Positions 43,477 to 51,596 of a stretch of DNA of 64,000 nucleotides are shown here, piece by piece (position 1 is the first letter of the stretch; the number at the start of each line of letters is the position of its first letter). The translations under genes were made by a program, and so were the position numbers. The DNA is from M55B118 sp964501715. GTDB taxonomy: Bacteria > Bacillota_I > Bacilli_A > Izemoplasmatales > Izemoplasmataceae. Where the stretch lies: the NCBI GenBank assembly GCA_964501715.1, contig CAZCTR010000004.1:1-64000 (forward strand), given 5' to 3'. Below the pieces are notes generated by a model. The model was not told where the DNA came from. It ran no database searches and saw only the letters and a program-made list of their open reading frames with translations.

Positions 43477-44547
43477 TCAGTCGCGCCATTCGAAGACATA
43501 ATCCTCGAAACCGTCAGTCATTGCGCGCGAGCCATCCGGCATCACCCAAAGCGCCTCGACATCATCGAGGTCATCGATGAAGGCCTCGGAAACCTCGGGT
43601 TCCATGAGAAATGCGGCGGTCACAAGAATATCTCCGATGGTGCCGTTTTCGACGATCAAACTCACACTGCGATAATGATCGGCAGGGTAAAGTGTGTTGG
43701 GATCAATGATGTGATGATAACGTTCATCGTCCACGGTGTAATACCGCACGTAGTCCCCGCTTGTCACGACTGAAGTGCCGCTTTCGATCTGCACCGCGCC
43801 TAACCCTGCGGTTTCATTCGGTCTCTCGGGATCGGTGAGGGCTATGTTCCAAAGGCCGCTTTCGCGTGTCGGATGGGTGCCATAGACTTCAATGTTTGAC
43901 GTCCCGGCATTGACGAGGAAGCTGTCTATGACATCGAAAGTCTTCAGGTATTCGGTGACTTTGTCCGCACCGAATCCTTTCGCGATGCCACCGAGATCGA
44001 GGCTCATCCCTTCTTCGATGGAGACTTCATGGGTATCATCGTTCATAGTGATCTTGTCGATCCCGACGGATTCGTTGGCCTTTTGCAGCGCATCATCATC
44101 AGGCAGGACACACTCGCCTCCCTCGTTGCAGGTCTCCATCCGTTCACTCCATAGGTCGAGCACGGGTCCTAGAGTGATGTCGAAGTACCCGTTGGTGAGC
44201 GCGTGATAGTCAATGGCCATCTCTATCTGTTCATAAAGCAACGGGTCGACTTCATGCATGATGCCGGGATTCTCGTTGATGGTACGGATGTTCACGGTGT
44301 CATCCACGTCATCGTACCGGGTGGAGAGTTCATGGATGGTCTTTAGTCTTTCATCGACCCCCTCGAAAATATCCTCAAGGGTTTCGCTTTCAGTATCTTC
44401 TGGGATATAGATGCTGACGGAGACACTGGAATCGAAATAAAGAAATGTGTTGGACGCCCGTTGCAGTTCGGGCGTAACTTCGTCTTGGCATGAGGCAAGA
44501 AGTGTGGTGATGAGCGTTAAAGTGAAGATGATAAACAGTTTCTTCAT
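43477..44547 (-). CDS. apbE: FAD:protein FMN transferase lipoprotein
   Basis: Moves FMN from FAD onto Ser/Thr of exported flavoproteins, outside the membrane. The 356-residue protein starts with a lipoprotein signal (KKLFIIFTLTL, lipobox LLASC). Core motifs are FDITLGPVLDLW, SLDLGGIAKGFGADKV, TSGDYVRYYTVDDERYHHIIDP and GDILVTAAFLM with the metal-binding Asp and Thr. Two usual motifs are altered: NAGTSN in place of NAGGD, and DPNTLYP in place of DPxTGYP. The start at 44547 follows AAAGGA. It lies just downstream of its likely substrate, the PplA-like lipoprotein. Confidence 0.92.
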   Translation of the reverse strand: MKKLFIIFTLTLITTLLASCQDEVTPELQRASNTFLYFDSSVSVSIYIPEDTESETLEDIFEGVDERLKTIHELSTRYDDVDDTVNIRTINENPGIMHEVDPLLYEQIEMAIDYHALTNGYFDITLGPVLDLWSERMETCNEGGECVLPDDDALQKANESVGIDKITMNDDTHEVSIEEGMSLDLGGIAKGFGADKVTEYLKTFDVIDSFLVNAGTSNIEVYGTHPTRESGLWNIALTDPERPNETAGLGAVQIESGTSVVTSGDYVRYYTVDDERYHHIIDPNTLYPADHYRSVSLIVENGTIGDILVTAAFLMEPEVSEAFIDDLDDVEALWVMPDGSRAMTDGFEDYVFEWRD

Positions 44548-44572
44548 AAGTGATCGTCCTTTCATCGTTGTC

Positions 44573-44581
44573 ATTATAGCA
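44573..44581 (-). promoter_or_regulatory. Extended -10 for apbE
   Basis: On the minus strand: TGCTATAAT, so apbE has its own promoter after the upstream terminator. Confidence 0.6.
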
Positions 44582-44621
44582 CATGAGGTTGAGTACGTCT
44601 TCTTTCATGTAAATATTCCAC

Positions 44622-44647
44622 AAAAAAAGAGGCCTGCAGGCCTCTTT
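44622..44647 (-). terminator. Terminator between PplA-like gene and apbE
   Basis: Palindromic stem AAAGAGGCCT (10 pairs) with a minimal loop, then seven Ts on the minus strand. Confidence 0.9.
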
Positions 44648-44705
44648 AAGTTGAGGAGGGGATTCTTAGTTGAGCGCTTTTTCGATGGCTTCGATATAAC
44701 CTGTT

Positions 44706-44842
44706 ACAGTGATGGTGACACCTGCGACAGCGTCATCCTCGAAATCGCCGTCTTCATCGATGTTGTAGGATGGGACGCCTTGATTGTCTACAATGTCAGC
44801 AGCGAGGGCTTGGACTTGTTCGTGCCACATCATTTCGTCTTC
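44706..44842 (-). repeat. Internal direct repeat, copy B (second FMN domain)
   Basis: Matches 45183-45319 (offset 477 bases, in frame) at 136 of 137 positions; the one difference is at 44804. Confidence 0.95.
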
Positions 44843-45182
44843 AACGTAGCATACGCCGTCCTCGTCATACTCGACGTCTTTGTCTCTGTGCATGTGATAG
44901 TCACATCCGTAGTCCAAGGACATCTTGGTTGTGGTGACATGCTCATCGTCTTCGTCGGTGGTTGTGTAAACGGTATCGATTGCCATGTATACAAGGTGAC
45001 CGTCTTCATTGACAGCACCGACTGCTACTGAATGCCCACTTCCCTCACCATAGCCGAAAAGCATGCCGGGTTCATAGTCGCCAGTGCCTTCGAATGAAGG
45101 GACATCGTAATCTGTTGGCACTTCATCATCCCCGAGTTCGGCCAGGTCAAGCGCGTTCTCGACCGCTTCAATGTAGCTTGTC

Positions 45183-45319
45183 ACAGTGATGGTGACACCT
45201 GCGACAGCGTCATCCTCGAAATCGCCGTCTTCATCGATGTTGTAGGATGGGACGCCTTGATTGTCTACAATGTCAGCAGCAAGGGCTTGGACTTGTTCGT
45301 GCCACATCATTTCGTCTTC
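45183..45319 (-). repeat. Internal direct repeat, copy A (first FMN domain)
   Basis: Partner of 44706-44842. Similarity continues beyond 45319 with scattered changes. Confidence 0.95.
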
Positions 45320-45571
45320 TACGTAGCAATTACCGTCCTCGTCATACTCGACGTCTTTGCCTCTGTGCATGTGATAGCCACATCCATAGTCCAAAGACAT
45401 CTTGGTCGTATAGACATCTTCTTCATCATCATCGGTTGTCGAATAGACAGTATCGATGAAGATGTCTTCGATGTACCCTTCAGCATCCACGTAGACGTAA
45501 GCATACGTATTGTTGTGACCGTCGGTGTAACCGAGGTGGAGTCCGGGCTTGTAGTCACCGTATTCAACCTC

Positions 45572-45637
45572 GCCGTTATCACCATTGTCGCCATTGTCAC
45601 CGTTGTCGCCATTTTCATCTCCATTGTCGCCGTTGCC
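45572..45637 (-). repeat. Tandem Asn-Gly-Asp linker repeats
   Basis: About seven Asn-Gly-Asp triplets (one interrupted by Glu) directly after the lipobox Cys; a flexible acidic tether for the lipoprotein. Confidence 0.9.
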
Positions 45638-45738
45638 ACATGCGGCAATAGAGAAGAAAAGCGTCAAGGCCAACAATAAAGAAAGAAATTTTTCATAATT
45701 TGTTGCCTTTTAGTCAATTTTGGTTTTCAACCACTTGT

Positions 45739-45768
45739 ATTATAAGTTTTGTAGTGCCCGATTGTCAG
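45739..45768 (-). promoter_or_regulatory. Promoter for PplA-like gene
   Basis: On the minus strand: CTGACA, 18-base spacer, TATAAT. Confidence 0.5.
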
Positions 45769-45856
45769 CAGAAATAGTCATAAACAAAGCTGATTGCACC
45801 ATTTTACTTTTGCATACAAACTAAATGTGCTGGACGTTTCTGTTTCTATCCTGATA

Positions 45857-45865
45857 TGATATAAT
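45857..45865 (+). promoter_or_regulatory. Extended -10 for NusG-II gene
   Basis: TGATATAAT, 24 bases before the start; divergent from the PplA-like promoter. Confidence 0.6.
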
Positions 45866-45888
45866 ATACTTGAACTGAGGTTATCAAT

Positions 45889-46326
45889 ATGAATAGAAAT
45901 GATATTAAACTTATAATCGTATTAAGCATCGTCGCATTGGTCAGTGTCTTCGCTGTACAAATCCTACAAAACAGACAGGCATTGGATGACGGCATCGCCA
46001 TCATCTCATACGAAAATCGCGAAATCCTAAGGATCAACCTTGAAGACGGATCGAGTGAAGTGATTCAACCGGAACATGTCAACGAGGCTGATGATGAAAC
46101 GGGTGTATACATCGTCGACGGCAAACTCGGAGACGTGACCATCCATTACAATGCCGAAGATAGCACCGTGCACGTCGAGGATGAGGAAAGCCCGCAAAAC
46201 ATCTGCCAGAAGCAGGGGAGGACCAACTCCCCCCTCAAGCCTTTGACCTGTCTTCCCAACGAAGTCGTCATCCGCATTGAGACCCCGTTGCCGGACCCTG
46301 ATGACGATGATGCAATCGTTTACTAA
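45889..46326 (+). CDS. NusG-domain-II membrane protein (EetA-like)
   Basis: A 145-residue protein with one N-terminal membrane helix (about 6-26) and an external NusG-II domain. The diagnostic block near the C terminus is SPQNICQKQGRTNSPLKPLTCLPNEV, identifiable by its two Cys (NIC and TCLPNEVVI). The tail is acidic. EetA of flavin-based electron transfer loci has this domain and pairs with a Gx transporter (EetB), like the gene at 42907. It is divergent from the PplA-like gene. GAGGT precedes the ATG. Confidence 0.85.
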   Translation: MNRNDIKLIIVLSIVALVSVFAVQILQNRQALDDGIAIISYENREILRINLEDGSSEVIQPEHVNEADDETGVYIVDGKLGDVTIHYNAEDSTVHVEDEESPQNICQKQGRTNSPLKPLTCLPNEVVIRIETPLPDPDDDDAIVY

Positions 46327-46349
46327 ACTGAACCAAGGAGGCTAACCCC

Positions 46350-46571
46350 ATGGACCCATTCGGACTTGCTGTATTCGAAGGTTTGCTGTTCTTCATCATA
46401 TTGGCGATCACCTTCAAATCACTCATGAAGATGGATATCACACCCATATTCCCAAAAGGCGCCATCCGAGATATGCAGATCATCTATATCTTCTTGGCCA
46501 TCGCGCTTTCCTATCTCGTGCTCAAGGGCATCATGAATCTTGTGACCATTTCCATCACTTTGTTCAGTTAA
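46350..46571 (+). CDS. Small membrane protein, DUF1146/YwzB-like
   Basis: A 73-residue protein with two membrane helices (about 6-25 and 43-68) separated by a short basic loop containing FPKGAIRDMQIIYIFL. Size and pattern fit the DUF1146 (YwzB) family, of unknown function. AAGGAGG gives a strong ribosome site. It is probably co-transcribed with the NusG-II gene (23 bases apart) and is closed by a terminator. Confidence 0.7.
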   Translation: MDPFGLAVFEGLLFFIILAITFKSLMKMDITPIFPKGAIRDMQIIYIFLAIALSYLVLKGIMNLVTISITLFS

Positions 46572-46586
46572 AGGACAAATCCATTT

Positions 46587-46614
46587 AAAAAAGAGGACCG
46601 ATGTCCTCTTTTTT
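46587..46614. terminator. Bidirectional terminator
   Basis: Twelve perfect pairs AAAAAAGAGGAC, CGAT loop, T run on both strands. Confidence 0.92.
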
Positions 46615-47225
46615 CAAATATAGCGGATACTGCGCGCCTCAATGGATATTTGTGCCTGGTCGCGTGTGTGCTCCTTTAGGGAACTGCGGAGATTTTCCGC
46701 CTGTTTCTCAGGCAAAATGAGCACATAATGGGCCTGTGAATCATAACTGCGATCCACAGGTGTGTCCATACCGCCGATGAGGTGTTCGATCGTGCCGATC
46801 CAATCGAAATCGACACTGACTTTGATGCTCACAATCACTGTTCGTACACTTCGTTCGGCTTGGTCCAATGCGTCACGCACACTCTTGCCGTAAGCCCTGA
46901 TGAGACCGCCCGCTCCCAGTTTGACGCCGCCGAAATACCTCACGACCACCGCCATCACATTGGTCAGACGGGCCTTCTTTAGACTTTCGAGCATCGGGAT
47001 TCCGGCAGTCGTGGAGGGTTCACCGTCATCCTCCGCCTTCTGCGTCAACCCCTCATCGCCGATGATGTAGGCATAACAGTGATGGGCCGCGTCGGGATGT
47101 TTATGCTTGATGCCCTCAAGGGTCTTTAAGGCTTCCTCTTTGCTGAAGACGGGTTCTAAATAAGCGATGAAACGGGAATGCTTGATGATGTTTTCGTGTG
47201 TGACTGGATGCTTTATGCTTTCCAT
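46614..47225 (-). CDS. YigZ/IMPACT family protein
   Basis: A 203-residue YigZ protein. Motifs are KHSRFIAYLEPV, AAHHCYAYIIG, EDDGEPSTTAGIPML and VVVRYFGGVKLGAGGLIRAYG. The family is linked to translation regulation (IMPACT in eukaryotes); the bacterial role is unclear. The start at 47225 is chosen because AGGTGAT lies 7 bases upstream; a GTG 9 bases earlier is less likely. It stands alone, divergent from cca. Confidence 0.92.
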   Translation of the reverse strand: MESIKHPVTHENIIKHSRFIAYLEPVFSKEEALKTLEGIKHKHPDAAHHCYAYIIGDEGLTQKAEDDGEPSTTAGIPMLESLKKARLTNVMAVVVRYFGGVKLGAGGLIRAYGKSVRDALDQAERSVRTVIVSIKVSVDFDWIGTIEHLIGGMDTPVDRSYDSQAHYVLILPEKQAENLRSSLKEHTRDQAQISIEARSIRYI

Positions 47226-47278
47226 TGGAATCACCTACTACAATCATAGCATTTCTCAAGGCTTTTGGCTTGCATTGA

Positions 47279-47307
47279 TGGAAAAAAAGAAGCATCTGTA
47301 GTATAAT
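47279..47307 (+). promoter_or_regulatory. Promoter for cca operon
   Basis: TGGAAA, 17-base spacer, TATAAT. Confidence 0.5.
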
Positions 47308-47322
47308 TCATGTGGTGGTTCT

Positions 47323-48495
47323 ATGACGAAACTGCACGAATACGGACGCATTATATTGAAGACTTTGAATGACGCTTCTTTTGAAGCGTATTTTGTCGGA
47401 GGGTTCGTCAGGGATCATCTGCTTGGCAATCCCACCCATGATATCGACATCACCACCAACGCGCGACCGGATGATGTGAGAACGCTCTTTGAAAGGGTCA
47501 TCCCCACAGGAAAGGCCTTTGGCACCATGACCGTGCTCATTGATGGCGTCCCTTTCGAGGTGACAACTTATCGGATGGAGACGGTCTATGACAACCACCG
47601 ACATCCCAAGGAGATCCGCTTCGCCGATACATTGATCGAGGACCTGAAGCGCCGTGATTTCACCATAAATCAGCTCACCATGGACAAAGAGGACCGAATA
47701 ATGGATCATTTCGACGGCCTAAAGGATCTTAAAGATAAAAAAATCCGCACCATCAACGACCCGGACGAACGTTTCTTCGAAGACGCCTTGCGCATGCTCA
47801 GGGCATTCAGATTCATGGCCAAACTGGATTTTGAACTCGGGAATGAAACCGCCCGGGGCATCACCACCAACAAGGACCTGATCCGGAAAATATCGATTGA
47901 AAGGGTCCAAGAAGAACTGTTCAAGCTGCTTGAATCGCCATGCAATAAAAAAGCCCTCAGAGCCATGGTCGACACAGGCTTCGCCGAAGCGCTTTACGGT
48001 CTTGGGCATAGGATCCGGCTCCTCGCCGACACCAATGTCGCTTTTGACAAGGAGACCGCCCTCGTAATCATGTTCAAAGACGAGCGTCTTGACGAGGGCC
48101 ATTGGAAGCTCTCGAACCAATTGAAAGACACCATCAGGCGTGCCACGAAAGTCCATACGGAAACATTCGAGAGCGGATTTCGCCCCATCGATCTCTACAC
48201 ATACGGAAAAGCCATCTGCATGATCGCCAACACGGTGAACACGATTTACGGGGGTATGGACCAAAGTGCCATGATCGAATCCTTGGACGATTCGCTCAAG
48301 GTGCGTTCTTTGAAAGAACTCAAACTGACCGGTGGAGACATCAAAAAGCATTTCCCCATCACCCATCCCAGCCAGATCGGCTGGCTGCTTGAACGGCTGC
48401 TCGAGGATGTGCTAAACGGTGAAGTGAAAAACACCCGGTCGGAACTCAAAAGAAAAGCCATGGAATATTTGAAATCACATGAAAGCGAGCAATGA
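47323..48495 (+). CDS. cca: CCA-adding tRNA nucleotidyltransferase
   Basis: Adds or repairs the CCA end of tRNAs. The 390-residue class II enzyme shows the GG motif FVGGFVRDHLLG, the catalytic HDIDITT, the RRDFTINQLTMD motif, and ERFFEDALRMLRAFRF with EDxxR for nucleotide choice, followed by a helical C-terminal part. The ribosome site is weak (GGTGG). The pullulanase gene overlaps or abuts its stop, then yhaM, forming a three-gene operon that mixes RNA processing and glycan use. Confidence 0.95.
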   Translation: MTKLHEYGRIILKTLNDASFEAYFVGGFVRDHLLGNPTHDIDITTNARPDDVRTLFERVIPTGKAFGTMTVLIDGVPFEVTTYRMETVYDNHRHPKEIRFADTLIEDLKRRDFTINQLTMDKEDRIMDHFDGLKDLKDKKIRTINDPDERFFEDALRMLRAFRFMAKLDFELGNETARGITTNKDLIRKISIERVQEELFKLLESPCNKKALRAMVDTGFAEALYGLGHRIRLLADTNVAFDKETALVIMFKDERLDEGHWKLSNQLKDTIRRATKVHTETFESGFRPIDLYTYGKAICMIANTVNTIYGGMDQSAMIESLDDSLKVRSLKELKLTGGDIKKHFPITHPSQIGWLLERLLEDVLNGEVKNTRSELKRKAMEYLKSHESEQ

Positions 48496-48497
48496 CA

Positions 48498-50603
48498 ATG
48501 CCTAAATTCGAAGCCTACCTGGATGGTTTTCACACCATCAGCATCCTCATGCCCAAATCCGTCACTGACAGACGGATCGAAACCTTCACTCTATGCGGAA
48601 ACAACGAGACCTTGCCGCTATCGACCACGAATGTCGAAAGTTTCAAGGATACCGTCAAATACACGACCACTTTCGAGGGGTATGTCTTTCTGACTCAGGA
48701 CTATACGGTCGAAGATGATGAAGGACGGTCCGCCGAACTATATACAGGCGCGATTGTGCGAACCGAACTTTTTGATGACCTTTTCGCTTATGACGGTGAC
48801 GATCTCGGTGTCACCTACAGTGAGGAAAAGACAACATTCAAACTTTGGAGCCCGGTCGCGAAGAGAATCACGCTGAAACTGCGCGAAGCTCAGGGTGAAT
48901 GGAAAGAGATTGACCTGGAATATCAGAACCAAGGCATCTGGTCGCTCACTTTGGAAGGTGATCATGAAGGGTGCCGTTATGTTTATGAAAGCTATGTGAA
49001 CGGCAAAGTCCGAACGTTCACAGACCCATTCGCGATCGCATCAGTCGAGAACGGAAAAGAGAACGTCGTGGTCGACAGGGACAAGTTTGTCTCCATGCCG
49101 CATACCCCGAAGATGCAAGCCTTGAACCCTGTCGATGCGGTCATCTATGAGACGAGTGTCAGGGATTTCACCAAGGACCCCTCCATCCATGCGACGCATC
49201 CCGGCAAATTCCCTTCATTCACTGAAGAGGGTCTGAGAGATGAACATGGTGAAAAAGCTGGCTTCGATTACCTCAAGGCCCTCGGTGTGACCCATGTGCA
49301 GATCCTGCCCTTCTTCGATTTCGAAGGTGTGGATGAGACCGACCCGGACGCAACGTACAACTGGGGTTACAACCCTTCACAATACAATGTCGTCGAAGGG
49401 TCTCTCAGCACGAACCCTTACGACCCCTACACACGTATCAACGAGGCCAGAACCATGATCGACACCTTGCACAAACACGGTCTCAAAGTCATCATGGACG
49501 TCGTCTACAACCACGTCTATGACGTGGACACCTTCCCCTTCGACGCCCTCGTGCCCGGATACGCCTACCGTGTCGACGCTCACGGATATCTCACGGAAAG
49601 CTCAGGATGCGGAAACGACCTGGCCACAGAACGCACGATGGTCCGCAAGTTCATCGTGGATTCGGTCATGTTCTGGGCGCAAGTGTACAAGGTCGACGGG
49701 TTCCGGTTCGACCTCATGGGGCTCATCGACCTCAAGACGATGCATGTGTTGCGTCAGAAGCTTGAAAGCTACAGAAAGGACATCATCGTCTACGGGGAAG
49801 GCTGGAAAATCCCGGCCCCGATCAAAAGCGACCTTCTCACCCATCTTCAGAACAACCATGTCCTCTACAACATAGGGTTCTTCAACGACATCACCCGTGA
49901 TTATATCAAAGGCTCCAACTTCGATGTCACAGACATCGGCTTCGCCCTTGGCAAGAAAGACCGGAAGAAGACCATCGAAAGCATCCTAAGAGGCGGCACC
50001 GTCATGCAAGGTGGCATCAAGTACCCATCGCAGTCCCTCAATTATGTTGAATGCCATGACGACCACACCTTTTATGACCAGACTGAAAAAGCGTTGCCGA
50101 AGACCCCTTTGAAGACACGCCTTCGCATGCAGAAACTCGCCACCTCCATGGTCATCCTCGCTCAAGGCGTCCCCTTCCTCCACAGCGGGCAGGAATTCTA
50201 CCGCACCAAGGACGGTGTCAAGAACAGCTACAAGTCACCGGATGAAATCAACATGCTTGACTGGTCGAAAACGGGCCGCTTCAAAAAAGACATCGATGAT
50301 TTCAAGCGCCTGCTTGAGATCAGGCGCGAGCACCCTCTCTTCAGGATCCGCACACCGCATGAAGCGACGCAGAGAGTCTCCGTAAACTTCACTGACAAGT
50401 GCACGTGCATTTACACTTTGAAAGGTCGCGACGAGACACTCACCGTGTTGTTCAAGAACCAAATGACAAAAGAGACCATCGACCTTGACAAGGACAGCGA
50501 ACTGCTATACCATTCTGAAGACCAGCCTGTAAAAGACGGGACGTCCCTGACGCTCTCGACCATCTCCACCACCATCCTTAGAACTCCCGGAAAGGACGAT
50601 TGA
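48498..50603 (+). CDS. pulA: Type I pullulanase (GH13)
   Basis: Cleaves alpha-1,6 branches of pullulan, glycogen or starch. The 701-residue protein has N-terminal carbohydrate-binding-like parts, then the catalytic barrel with the pullulanase signature YNWGYNPSQYNV at about 287, VIMDVVYNHV, the nucleophile in GFRFDLMGL, the acid/base Glu in VYGEGW and NYVECHDDHT. The last block usually reads HDN; here Asn is Asp. No signal peptide, so it is cytoplasmic, probably for glycogen or imported maltodextrin. ATGs at 48492 and 48498 are both possible; 48498 has the better spacing. Confidence 0.95.
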   Translation: MPKFEAYLDGFHTISILMPKSVTDRRIETFTLCGNNETLPLSTTNVESFKDTVKYTTTFEGYVFLTQDYTVEDDEGRSAELYTGAIVRTELFDDLFAYDGDDLGVTYSEEKTTFKLWSPVAKRITLKLREAQGEWKEIDLEYQNQGIWSLTLEGDHEGCRYVYESYVNGKVRTFTDPFAIASVENGKENVVVDRDKFVSMPHTPKMQALNPVDAVIYETSVRDFTKDPSIHATHPGKFPSFTEEGLRDEHGEKAGFDYLKALGVTHVQILPFFDFEGVDETDPDATYNWGYNPSQYNVVEGSLSTNPYDPYTRINEARTMIDTLHKHGLKVIMDVVYNHVYDVDTFPFDALVPGYAYRVDAHGYLTESSGCGNDLATERTMVRKFIVDSVMFWAQVYKVDGFRFDLMGLIDLKTMHVLRQKLESYRKDIIVYGEGWKIPAPIKSDLLTHLQNNHVLYNIGFFNDITRDYIKGSNFDVTDIGFALGKKDRKKTIESILRGGTVMQGGIKYPSQSLNYVECHDDHTFYDQTEKALPKTPLKTRLRMQKLATSMVILAQGVPFLHSGQEFYRTKDGVKNSYKSPDEINMLDWSKTGRFKKDIDDFKRLLEIRREHPLFRIRTPHEATQRVSVNFTDKCTCIYTLKGRDETLTVLFKNQMTKETIDLDKDSELLYHSEDQPVKDGTSLTLSTISTTILRTPGKDD

Positions 50604-50605
50604 TT

Positions 50606-51514
50606 GTGCAATCCTTCTACGCTAAAATAGATACCTACAACACGACCACCTATGATACCAACACCCTTTCGGTCTACGATGAGGCGAACAACCGCTACAC
50701 CATCCGCATCGATGAGAACGCCGACGTGCAAGAAGGCGAGGTCTACCGTTTTGATGTCGAATCGATCGAATTCAAGGGCAAGGACCAATACGCCGTGCGT
50801 TCTTTCGCACACATAAGCGAAATCAACCTTTCACTCAAGGAAAAAGAAGCCCTCATGTCCAAGTTCTACGCGTTCGCCCCCGTACCGATCGAATCGATCG
50901 AAAAGACTGTCGAGTCCTACATCACAAAGCTTGAAAATGGTCCTGTAAGAGAAATCACATTGGACCTTTTCCGCCGTCACGAGGACGATTTCTATCTCTA
51001 TCCCGCCGCGACCCGTTTCCATCACGCCTATATCGGCGGGGTCGCCCATCATACCGCGACCATGCTCAAACTCTCCGACGGCATTGTGAAGACCTACCCT
51101 TACCTCGACCACAGCCTTTTGATCGCCGGGATCCTCCTTCATGATCTCTTCAAGACTGTCGAGCTTTCGAATTACCACGCGCCCGAATACACCGTCGAAG
51201 GTCGGCTGATCGGACACATATCGATGGGACATGACATGATCGGCGAATCGGCGAGACGCCTTGGCCATTACGATAGCGAAGGCAGGATGCTGCTACAGCA
51301 CATGGTGCTTTCGCACCATTACTACGGCAACTTCGGCTCCCCGAAGAAACCCAACATCCCTGAGGCGCTGGCGCTTCATTTCATCGACAACATCGATTCC
51401 AAATTCGCCGTCTTGGGCGAGGCGCTCGAGGAGACGAAGGACGGGCAGTTCACCCAGTCGCTCGGTGTGCTTGACAGAGAACGATTCTACAAGACCAAGC
51501 GGACAAAAAAATGA
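50606..51514 (+). CDS. yhaM: 3'-5' exoribonuclease YhaM
   Basis: A 302-residue RNase with a weak N-terminal nucleic-acid-binding part (1-85) and an HD domain: FHHAYIGGVAHHTATM, LLHDLFKTVEL, LQHMVLSHHYYGNFGSPKKP and a final Asp in DNIDSKF. It trims RNA 3' ends in Gram-positive bacteria. A GTG at 50606 with AAAGGA 9 bases upstream is the likely start; a TTG at 50600 overlapping the pullulanase stop is the alternative. Confidence 0.92.
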   Translation: MQSFYAKIDTYNTTTYDTNTLSVYDEANNRYTIRIDENADVQEGEVYRFDVESIEFKGKDQYAVRSFAHISEINLSLKEKEALMSKFYAFAPVPIESIEKTVESYITKLENGPVREITLDLFRRHEDDFYLYPAATRFHHAYIGGVAHHTATMLKLSDGIVKTYPYLDHSLLIAGILLHDLFKTVELSNYHAPEYTVEGRLIGHISMGHDMIGESARRLGHYDSEGRMLLQHMVLSHHYYGNFGSPKKPNIPEALALHFIDNIDSKFAVLGEALEETKDGQFTQSLGVLDRERFYKTKRTKK

Positions 51515-51520
51515 AAAAAA

Positions 51521-51549
51521 TAGACAAAAAGAACCCGCTGTGTTACACT
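51521..51549 (+). promoter_or_regulatory. Promoter for rplY
   Basis: TAGACA, 17-base spacer, TACACT with TGT extension. Confidence 0.6.
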
Positions 51550-51596
51550 ATTGTTAGCGAAAAATGAGCTGTTTTAATTCAAGAGGAGTGAAGAAA

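Larger units (their letters stand above)
44666..45696 (-). pseudogene. PplA-like double FMN-binding lipoprotein, frameshifted in signal peptide
   Basis: Predicted flavinylated lipoprotein that carries electrons outside the cell. The readable frame (45676 down to 44666, 336 residues) begins LALTLFFSIAAC, a lipobox. The ATG at 45696 with AAAGG upstream is out of frame by one base; adding one T in the TTTCTTT stretch gives an intact signal. After the Cys comes an NGD-repeat linker, then two FMN-binding domains (about 40-180 and 200-336). Each has TTKMSLDYGC, MMWHEQVQALAADIV and the flavinylation-type motif DAVAGVT. Listeria PplA has the same plan. The frameshift may be a sequencing error. Confidence 0.82.

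Noticed and set aside
45572..45637. Short tandem repeats that could suggest a CRISPR or VNTR locus
   Set aside because: The 9-base units are in frame and encode the Asn-Gly-Asp linker; there are no spacers.
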